Source: Bacteroidota bacterium (GTDB taxonomy: Bacteria > Bacteroidota > Bacteroidia > Sphingobacteriales > Sphingobacteriaceae). From it: DNA of 59,441 nt. Shown piece by piece: positions 53,536 to 59,441 of the stretch. The stretch spans positions 1-59,441 of the forward strand of contig JABDFZ010000006.1 of assembly GCA_013286325.1 (NCBI GenBank), written 5' to 3'. Below the pieces are notes generated by a model. That model was not told the origin of the DNA and did no database searches. It worked only from the letters and a program-made list of their open reading frames with translations. The position numbers and the translations under genes were made by a program. Numbering within the stretch: the first letter of the stretch is position 1; each line of letters opens with the position of its first letter.

Positions 53536-54633
53536 TTATAATTTGATCGGCAAAAAGCGAAAAGAATATGAATAATGGCCTGTCCTGATTTCAAATGAGA
53601 TCTGGAATTTTTGAACAACAGGTTTACCATCAACTGTTGCTGGTTCTAAACGCGGAAGTGACTCTATAACTCTGATAAGCCCCCGAGCCGTCTCTCCTGC
53701 ATATACCCCTTCCCGGGTTAAGTTTTCAATAGTTCCCTGTACGGTGATATCTCCGGTAATAAAAAAGTTAGCAACAACTCCCTCCAGATTATTATGGTTA
53801 AGGTAATTTGTAACTGCCAGTCCCATCCTGTTATTAAATGCATCAATGCCTGATTTATAATGCGCATTAACGATTCTGTTTGGAACCAAGCCCTGAAAAT
53901 CGCAAGGGGCGCCCACGCGCATTCCTTCCGCATTAATGAAAGGAATATCAATGGTACTGATCAAACTAATCCTGGATGCGTTCGAATAGCTCATTATCTG
54001 GTTTTCTCCGCCCATAAACTGGCCATTTTTAAACTTTTCGGTAGCAGTTACCGAATTATCTTTAGCATCATATAATTTCCACGATCCATCGGGTTTGCCG
54101 TTTACCAGTTTACCTTTCCAATAAAAAACTTTAAAATCGGCAACGTATAAGCCATTACCATTATCAACTATTTTGGTTCCATCGGGTTTCCAGGCATCAA
54201 TTATTGTATAATCGTTATCTTTTGCTTCAAATGTCACTTCCGGCTTTCCGTTTTCATAAAATCTTTCCCATCTACCAGCAAGCTTATCGTCTTTAAAACT
54301 TCCCTTAGCCTGAACTTTCCCATCAAGGTAATGCAGGATGAATGCCCCATCTTTTAAACCATCTGGGCTATAATTACCCTCAGTTATAATAATATTGGGG
54401 TCGGCTTTACTTACATCAGTAAATTTTCCATGAAACTTCCTGGTTTCAAAATTAAACCGGGTATGCCGGATGATCTGTGCACAGCTATCTTCTATTAAAT
54501 TAAAATTCCCGTTTAAGGACATGTTCAAACTGTCCTTATCTATCGGGTTGAAATTAATACGCCTATTTAAGCTTTGACCATTAGTTGCTAAAGATAAACT
54601 AAGGAATAATATAAAAAGTAAAGATTGCTTCAT
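53536..54633 (-). CDS. Exported protein with MORN-like repeats and a TonB-C-like end
   Basis: 365 aa. A signal peptide (MKQSLLFILFLSLSLATNGQ) is followed by YwqK/MORN-type repeats: DGAFILHYLDGKVQAKGSF, LAGRWERFYENGKPEVTFEA and NGKPDGSWKLYDAKDNS. The last 90 residues (NFFITGDITVQGTIENLTREG, then VIESLPRLEPATVDGKPVVQ) resemble the TonB C-terminal fold with its G..V..P..DG pattern. Similar layouts occur in Bacteroidetes envelope proteins; the partner is unknown. Single gene. Confidence 0.7.
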   Translation of the reverse strand: MKQSLLFILFLSLSLATNGQSLNRRINFNPIDKDSLNMSLNGNFNLIEDSCAQIIRHTRFNFETRKFHGKFTDVSKADPNIIITEGNYSPDGLKDGAFILHYLDGKVQAKGSFKDDKLAGRWERFYENGKPEVTFEAKDNDYTIIDAWKPDGTKIVDNGNGLYVADFKVFYWKGKLVNGKPDGSWKLYDAKDNSVTATEKFKNGQFMGGENQIMSYSNASRISLISTIDIPFINAEGMRVGAPCDFQGLVPNRIVNAHYKSGIDAFNNRMGLAVTNYLNHNNLEGVVANFFITGDITVQGTIENLTREGVYAGETARGLIRVIESLPRLEPATVDGKPVVQKFQISFEIRTGHYSYSFRFLPIKL

Positions 54634-54691
54634 GATTCAGGCTTTGAGTAAAAGTATAATAAAATTCCTTATGTTAAACCGTAATCACTTA

Positions 54692-55531
54692 TTACGCCAT
54701 AACAGCTATCATATTGAACATATTCTTTGCCAATACTTCATCTCCTAAAATTGTAGCTTCAGCTATTGCAATTGATGGTCTTATACCTTTTGTAAATAAT
54801 TTCCAGGCAGTGTCCGGTTTAATTGTTATTGAAGCATCGGGGCTTTTCCCACTAATTTCTTTAATCAGCAACCAATTGCTTTCGCCCTTTTGTAAATACC
54901 AGGTTCCGCCAGCTTCCGTGCTGATGCTAATTTCTATTAATGCTCCTGTATCGGCTATCGCATTCCGGTAAGTATGCGGTAATCCACGCATAAAAGTATC
55001 CATGCAGGGATAAAATAACTCCTTATGCATAATACCCGGCTTGTTAACAGCATCTCTTATCTGTTGCTGATGATGCCATTTTTCCGTGTATTCCCGGGCA
55101 ATATGGAACCAATTTTCCGATTGCTCCTCTCCTGCCCACGAAACTGCATATTTTGAAGCAGAGAACGGATCAAGTGAAGAAAGGTATTCGCAATATGGTT
55201 CTCCTGTGGTTTCCAATAATCCTATCAGTTGTTGTGGGCTAACTCTGTCCATTGCGTTTACCCAAACCGCATTAAGATCATTCAGGTAGTTTACCAGATC
55301 GGTATAGGAGTGGATATTCTGAGGTTGTTTACCGCTATAATTGTTTGCAGATGCTATTGCCCGCATATTGGTATCCAATAAATGAGCGACAATATCTTTA
55401 ACAGTCCACATTGAGGCTATAGTTGGTTTACTCCACTCATCAGGCTCCAGTGATGTAAGCAATTCTATAAGAAGCTTATTTAAAACCGGAAACAGGTGCA
55501 ATGTTTTTATTGGAATATCTCTGCTGATCAT
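54692..55531 (-). CDS. DinB/maleylpyruvate isomerase-superfamily protein
   Basis: 279 aa. The N-terminal four-helix DinB_2-like bundle shows MWTVKDIVAHLLDTNMRAIA (His as metal ligand) and TEKWHHQQQIRDAV (second and third His). The C-terminal 80 residues form an SCP2-like or thioesterase-type beta domain (GESNWLLIKEISGKSP). Relatives bind zinc and act as thiol-dependent enzymes such as maleylpyruvate isomerases; the substrate is unknown. Interesting next to YpdA-type thiol biology, but there is no direct link. Confidence 0.8.
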   Translation of the reverse strand: MISRDIPIKTLHLFPVLNKLLIELLTSLEPDEWSKPTIASMWTVKDIVAHLLDTNMRAIASANNYSGKQPQNIHSYTDLVNYLNDLNAVWVNAMDRVSPQQLIGLLETTGEPYCEYLSSLDPFSASKYAVSWAGEEQSENWFHIAREYTEKWHHQQQIRDAVNKPGIMHKELFYPCMDTFMRGLPHTYRNAIADTGALIEISISTEAGGTWYLQKGESNWLLIKEISGKSPDASITIKPDTAWKLFTKGIRPSIAIAEATILGDEVLAKNMFNMIAVMA

Positions 55532-55557
55532 AGCAATTCAATTACCTGAATAAATGG

Positions 55558-55983
55558 TTATGCAGTATGCACAAATACCCGCCAGCTGATTGCAGCTCCG
55601 GCTTTATCTAAGGTAGCAGCAACTGAGCAGTATTTATTAAGAGATAACTCTGCAGCTTTTACCGCTTTATCTTCGTCGATATCGCCATATAAATGAAATT
55701 CGATATCAATATCTTTCCATAATGATGGCTCTTTTCCGGCTTCACGTTCGCCGTTAACTATCATTTTATAGTCTTTAACTTCCTGCTTTTGTTTCTTTAA
55801 AATCATCAGGACGTCGATAGCCGAACAACCGGCCAGCCCCATTAGCAACATTTGCATCGGACGCACACCAAAGTTCTGACCGCCACTTTCGGGGCTGCTG
55901 TCCATTCTTGTTGTATGTCCATTTTCATCTTTAGCTTCAAAGCCAAAATCACCACTTACTCGGGATAGTTCTATTTTTGCCAT
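55558..55983 (-). CDS. OsmC-family thiol peroxidase-like protein
   Basis: 141 aa. The conserved Cys pair is Cys53 in LAGCSAIDV and Cys119 in NKYCSVAATL, with GGQNFGVRPMQMLLMG before the first. OsmC/Ohr-like proteins reduce organic hydroperoxides; this YhfA-like subtype may have another role. Cytosolic. Same strand as the DinB-like gene, 26 bp upstream of it, possibly co-transcribed. Confidence 0.9.
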   Translation of the reverse strand: MAKIELSRVSGDFGFEAKDENGHTTRMDSSPESGGQNFGVRPMQMLLMGLAGCSAIDVLMILKKQKQEVKDYKMIVNGEREAGKEPSLWKDIDIEFHLYGDIDEDKAVKAAELSLNKYCSVAATLDKAGAAISWRVFVHTA

Positions 55984-56051
55984 ATATTACGTAACAATAA
56001 GGCTAAGTTAGGCTTTTTGAATTATGATTTTTTAACTTGGATGTAAAATAT

Positions 56052-56527
56052 ATGAAAAGCCTGTTTTTCTTAATTGTGCTTATTTCGTGGTGTATGGCAG
56101 GTTTTTGTCAAAAGAGCCTGATATCATATGATGATATAAAATACCTTTTGCACAATAACATAAATATGTCTGATACTTTTTTGGTAGCTAAAGGATACGT
56201 TATTGTTAAAAAGGATAACAATAATAAAACCCGGAAATACAGTTTAACATTCCAGGGGGCACGTATAATAATATCTCTGTGAGATCGGACGGAAAGCGTT
56301 TATTTATTGAAATTGAAACCAATGAGTTAAACCAATACGGTCTGATTCGCGAGTCTATTGCGCAATACCTAATAAAAGATAGTATGGTGGTTGATGTACA
56401 GTCATATTCAGTAAAAGATCTTGGCAATATTTATATCACTGTAAATGATACTGTTCCATACGATCCCTTAAGAAAAGATTACGACATTCAAATTGTAAGC
56501 GATAAGCATATTACTGCGTATAATTAA
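56052..56527 (+). pseudogene. Small exported hypothetical, split by a frameshift
   Basis: The first frame (ATG at 56052) encodes a signal peptide (MKSLFFLIVLISWCMAGFCQ) and runs into a stop at 56282; a TTG at 56037 is less likely. The second frame, starting at a GTG at 56279, continues with RSDGKRLFIEIETNE to 56527. One extra G in the G5 run at about 56254-56258 joins them as FQGGTYNNISVRSDGK, giving about 158 aa. No family recognised. It is a true lesion or a homopolymer sequencing error. Confidence 0.7.
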
Positions 56528-56947
56528 TCAACTATCCCTGTCTTTAACCGGGATAACCAATTTTAATCCTGACCATACTTCGTCAACTGCACATACTTTA
56601 ATATCAACGAGGCCGGTTTTTATGGCGTAGTTTCTTATCAGATCTTCGGTAACATCTGTAATAATTTTTGATGCTTTCTTGGGCCACGAAACCCATATTA
56701 TTCCGTTCGGTTTAATCTGCTCTTTTAATTGGGGCAGCACATTGATGTATTCATCCTTTTGTTTTGTAAAGAAATGGATCAGGTCTCTTTTCGATGATGA
56801 ATCTTCATTAAAATGCAGATCAGTGGGTAAATCGGTAAACAAATTAAAATAATAATCAGGTGCATTAACAAGGCTAATGTTAAAACCTTGTTTTATACCT
56901 AATTTTTTAGCTAATGGTGTACCAGAATATCCTGTGTTTACCTGCAT
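56528..56947 (-). CDS. DUF3052 family protein
   Basis: 139 aa from the ATG at 56947; a GTG one codon upstream is possible. The start YSGTPLAKKLGIKQGFNISL and middle KPNGIIWVSWPKKASKI are characteristic of DUF3052, a family with a degenerate methyltransferase-like fold. Role unknown. Directly adjacent and convergent to the split gene, and 9 bp downstream of the DinB gene. Confidence 0.85.
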   Translation of the reverse strand: MQVNTGYSGTPLAKKLGIKQGFNISLVNAPDYYFNLFTDLPTDLHFNEDSSSKRDLIHFFTKQKDEYINVLPQLKEQIKPNGIIWVSWPKKASKIITDVTEDLIRNYAIKTGLVDIKVCAVDEVWSGLKLVIPVKDRDS

Positions 56948-56956
56948 CACTTTAAA

Positions 56957-57409
56957 TTAAGCTATAATTTGTTTTAAATGATGTTTCATATGGTTTACAT
57001 AATCATTGGCAAGCCATTCAACAGTATGCAGGCTTATTTCTTTTTTGCTGTTATCACATTGGGCCCCTAACCTTTCTTTTGGATAATAACTCCACACACG
57101 GATGATCTGTTGATTTAACAATCTCCATAAAGTTAATAATTCGTTAGCTTCGGCTTCCTGGTAATGCGCGGCAATAACCCATTCTACCTGCTCATATATC
57201 AGTTTAAAATTCTCCTCATAAGTACATCTTACAAACCGCTGCAGATTTATTTGTGCGCTGTCAATCAAGTGACCTATTATTTCTTTTTTCGACCATTTTG
57301 CGGGGTCTGGTTTATAGTTCCAGTTAATTGAATCCAGGTCCGAATTTATAAAGCTGTCTATTGTGTCTTTTAATAATTGTATAGTATCATTCATCTTAAA
57401 GGCCATCAT
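56957..57409 (-). CDS. DinB-family (DinB_2) putative metal-dependent hydrolase or transferase
   Basis: 150 aa. The four-helix bundle shows WSKKEIIGHLIDSAQINLQRF (first His ligand), LWRLLNQQIIRVW and a C-terminal VNHMKHHLKQI (His pair). Family members bind a divalent metal through three His and often work with low-molecular-weight thiols. The substrate is unknown. Probably in an operon with the DUF3052 gene. Start is the ATG at 57409 or the next codon. Confidence 0.85.
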   Translation of the reverse strand: MMAFKMNDTIQLLKDTIDSFINSDLDSINWNYKPDPAKWSKKEIIGHLIDSAQINLQRFVRCTYEENFKLIYEQVEWVIAAHYQEAEANELLTLWRLLNQQIIRVWSYYPKERLGAQCDNSKKEISLHTVEWLANDYVNHMKHHLKQIIA

Positions 57410-57483
57410 TTAATATTAATTTAAATATGGTTATTTGCAATTGATTATCAAAAAACTTTATCTTCAAAGCTTTAATATCTGTT

Positions 57484-58722
57484 ATGGCGCTTAATTATAT
57501 CTGGGTAGCATTCTTTTTAATAGCCTTTTTAATAGCGCTTATAAGGCTCATATTTTTGGGCGATACAGAGATCTTCATGCATCTGGTAAATGGGATATTT
57601 ACTTCATCCAAATCATCGGTGATGGATATAGCCCTGCCGTTAGCAGGGAATATGGCCTTTTGGCTTGGCATTATGAATATTGGTGAAAAGGCAGGAGCCA
57701 TAAATTTTCTTTCGCGTGTTGTTGGCCCTTTTTTTAGCCGCTTATTTCCCGAAATACCTAAGAATCACCCTGCAACCGGGCAGGTATTGATGAGTTTTTC
57801 AGCAAATTTAATGGGGCTCGATAATGCAGCTACGCCGTTAGGCTTAAAAGCGATTGATAGCTTGCAAAGTTTAAATAAGGATAAAGAAACCGCATCCAAC
57901 GCACAGATCATGTACCTGGTGCTGCTTACCTCGGGCTTACAATTACTGCCGGTTACCATAATTGCACAACGAGCCATTTTAAATGCAAAGGACCCTACTG
58001 ATATTTTTATCCCCTGCATTATAGCCACATTTGTTTCCGCCGTGTCAGGGATGTTATTGGTTGCTATAAAACAGAAGATCAACCTGTTTGATAAGGTTAT
58101 CATCGGCTGGCTTGGTGGTATAACCTGCTTTATTGCTTTATTGGTTTGGTACTTTACCATGTTTTTAACAAAAGGTCAAATCGGCCTGGTATCAAAAGTG
58201 GCCAGTAACCTCATGCTTTATTCCATACCGGTAATATTTATCAGCGGGGCTCTTTATAAAAAGGTAAATGTTTTTGAAGCATTTATCGATGGCGCAAAAA
58301 GCGGTTTCGAAACATCTGTTAAAATTATTCCTTACCTGGTAGCTATGTTGGTAGGTATAGCTGTTTTCCGTGCCTGTGGAGCTCTTGATTATATGAATGA
58401 TGGCCTAAGGTGGGTTGTTACCCGGTTAGGGCTTGATACCCGTTTTGTTGATGCCATGCCAGTTGCTTATATGAAACCCCTTAGCGGTTCCGGTTCAAAG
58501 GGGATGATGATAAATATTATGACCACCTATAAACCCGATAGTTTTGCCGGGCGCTTAGGCTGTATATTCAATGGCTCGGCCGATACTACATTTTATATTG
58601 TTGCCCTTTACTTCGGTTCCGTTGGGATTAAAAAATCTCGCTACGCTATTCCTGCAGGTTTGTTTGCCGATCTTGCCGGGATCATAGCAGCAATTTTTGT
58701 CGCTTACTTGTTTTTTGGCTGA
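57484..58722 (+). CDS. SpmA-SpmB fused membrane protein (nucleoside-recognition/Gate domain)
   Basis: 412 aa with about 10 membrane helices and two Gate-type (nucleoside recognition) domains. The first half resembles SpmA (LMGLDNAATPLGLKAIDSLQ) and the second half SpmB (SGSGSKGMMINIM, FNGSADTTFYIVAL). In Bacillus these are separate spore maturation proteins; in Bacteroidetes, which do not sporulate, the fused form has no known role. Probably a transporter. Confidence 0.9.
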   Translation: MALNYIWVAFFLIAFLIALIRLIFLGDTEIFMHLVNGIFTSSKSSVMDIALPLAGNMAFWLGIMNIGEKAGAINFLSRVVGPFFSRLFPEIPKNHPATGQVLMSFSANLMGLDNAATPLGLKAIDSLQSLNKDKETASNAQIMYLVLLTSGLQLLPVTIIAQRAILNAKDPTDIFIPCIIATFVSAVSGMLLVAIKQKINLFDKVIIGWLGGITCFIALLVWYFTMFLTKGQIGLVSKVASNLMLYSIPVIFISGALYKKVNVFEAFIDGAKSGFETSVKIIPYLVAMLVGIAVFRACGALDYMNDGLRWVVTRLGLDTRFVDAMPVAYMKPLSGSGSKGMMINIMTTYKPDSFAGRLGCIFNGSADTTFYIVALYFGSVGIKKSRYAIPAGLFADLAGIIAAIFVAYLFFG

Positions 58723-58805
58723 TTTTAAACTATAATATATTATTATAATTTTAGTAGCTTTAATGTACAGTTACTTTAATTCATGTACTGTAAGGAATTG
58801 TGAGT

Positions 58806-59216
58806 ATGAGAAAAGATTACATAGCCGAAAAAGAAGAAAAGAAAAGATCCACAAAACAAGGGATGTGGATTCTGGTACTTTTTATCATCATCTTCATCCT
58901 CGTTATATTCCGGTTCGCTATCCGGTCTGGGGTAAATGGGAATTTGCTTAGTTCAATTCCTTCAAACGATGATGCCTACCAGATTGCCAAAGGTTATATA
59001 GAGCCTACATTAAAGTCGACCGATTATGAATTTTCGGACAACGATTATCAGTGTAGTAAAATTTCCGATTCAATATATGTTATTAAGTCTTATTGCCAAG
59101 CAAAATCAGGCAATACACAACTTGGCAAAGTGAATTTTTCAATTACGCTAAAGTATAACGGCGGTATAAATTCCTATGGGAAGAATTGGTCTGTTTTGAA
59201 CCTTTCGGAAAATTAA
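58806..59216 (+). CDS. Small membrane-anchored hypothetical protein
   Basis: 136 aa from the ATG at 58806; GTG at 58800 is possible. A charged N-terminus (RKDYIAEKEEKKRSTKQ) is followed by one membrane helix (about 20-42) and a soluble domain. It resembles the cytochrome c oxidase assembly factor Coa1 type (DAYQIAKGYIEPTLKSTDYEF, then a Cys-containing YVIKSYCQAKSG). The likeness is moderate, so no function is assigned. 83 bp downstream of the SpmA-SpmB gene. Confidence 0.6.
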   Translation: MRKDYIAEKEEKKRSTKQGMWILVLFIIIFILVIFRFAIRSGVNGNLLSSIPSNDDAYQIAKGYIEPTLKSTDYEFSDNDYQCSKISDSIYVIKSYCQAKSGNTQLGKVNFSITLKYNGGINSYGKNWSVLNLSEN

Positions 59217-59222
59217 GAAAAA

Positions 59223-59252
59223 AAGCAGGCCCGGAATATTCCGGGCCTGCTT
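59223..59252. terminator. Strong GC-rich terminator
   Basis: A perfect 30-bp palindrome from AAGCAGGCCC to GGGCCTGCTT, centred near 59237/59238. The U-tract (T7) is on the minus strand, suggesting it mainly stops leftward transcription from beyond the window, while also ending the rightward gene. Confidence 0.8.
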
Positions 59253-59306
59253 CAATCACTCTAAAACAATCACCTCTAAATTAGAAGTATTTTAAATAAT
59301 CCAGTT

Positions 59307-59335
59307 ATTTGACTAAATAAATTATTTAGTCAAAT
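59307..59335. promoter_or_regulatory. Perfect 29-bp palindromic operator-like site at the right edge
   Basis: ATTTGACTAAATAA (59307-59320) and TTATTTAGTCAAAT (59322-59335) are exact reverse complements around one base. This is the shape of a TetR or MarR operator. The regulated gene and regulator are presumably right of the window. No gene is seen from 59253 to 59441. Confidence 0.6.
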
Positions 59336-59441
59336 GTATTAATAATGTTTTTGTACTTAATAGTTAAGGTTTTCTTTTTACCAGCAGGTGACAGTAGTAT
59401 GGTAAAAATGAGGCTAATACATCAGTCCTTTAATAAATATA

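Noticed and set aside
1..59441. CRISPR array, tRNA/rRNA genes or prophage
   Set aside because: No regular direct repeats, no tRNA-like T-loop sequences and no phage structural genes were recognised.

Overview
The window looks like chromosomal DNA from a Bacteroidetes member of the Sphingobacteriaceae, most like Mucilaginibacter or Pedobacter. The reasons are a SusC/SusD outer-membrane pair, TAnnTTTG-type -7 promoter boxes, few Shine-Dalgarno sequences, an arginine pathway that uses an N-acylated-ornithine transcarbamylase, an OmpA with thrombospondin type-3 repeats, and a fused SpmA-SpmB protein. This placement is inference from gene content. No tRNA, rRNA, CRISPR array, prophage or intact insertion sequence was seen.

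Layout. 1-4.4 kb: end of an unknown gene, a GlxA-type AraC regulator overlapping a divergent GAPDH, a DUF6194-like protein divergent from an HxlR regulator, a small lipoprotein, and an orphan AT-rich gene. 4.9-12.5 kb: a polysaccharide-uptake locus (SusD, SusC) preceded by an unusual membrane regulator, a 7TM-DISM sensor ending in a transposase-type zinc ribbon plus HTH. 12.8-15.5 kb: a Cys-rich double-glycine peptide, small membrane and cytochrome genes, and an AraC regulator. 15.5-19.2 kb: sugar genes (rhamnose/fucose mutarotase-like lipoprotein, GH29 fucosidase, kduI, YhcH). LacI-type operator sequences lie both in the kduI/YhcH intergenic region and upstream of susC, which suggests co-regulation. 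19.2-32.3 kb: mixed genes, including a TPR histidine kinase, a MarR/GNAT pair behind a perfect 19-bp inverted repeat, a GMC oxidoreductase broken by a frameshift, and an ECF sigma factor with its probable partner.

32.3-35.0 kb: dinB divergent from two LigT-like 2H phosphoesterase paralogs; the dinB/LigT-1 gap and the LigT-2 upstream region share a 15-bp sequence. The SRP RNA gene with a clear promoter follows. 35.1-46.9 kb: YpdA, then the arginine genes in order: a 41-codon leader ORF containing Arg-Arg-Arg, a GNAT acyltransferase, argG, argC, argD and argF'. After a PaiB-like flavoprotein, an antiporter and NDH-2 come argB and proC. 47-59.4 kb: aspartate kinase, an AT-rich 2TM/PLD-like/P-loop kinase fusion, gpmA, an acetate transporter, OmpA, and small enzymes and hypotheticals, one of them frameshifted. 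A strong terminator and a perfect 29-bp palindrome of operator type lie at the right edge.

The parts most worth following up are the 7TM-DISM/transposase-domain regulator beside SusCD, the arginine leader ORF with its Cys-cluster acyltransferase, the orphan Cys-rich double-glycine peptide, the 2TM-PLD-kinase fusion, and the shared operators.
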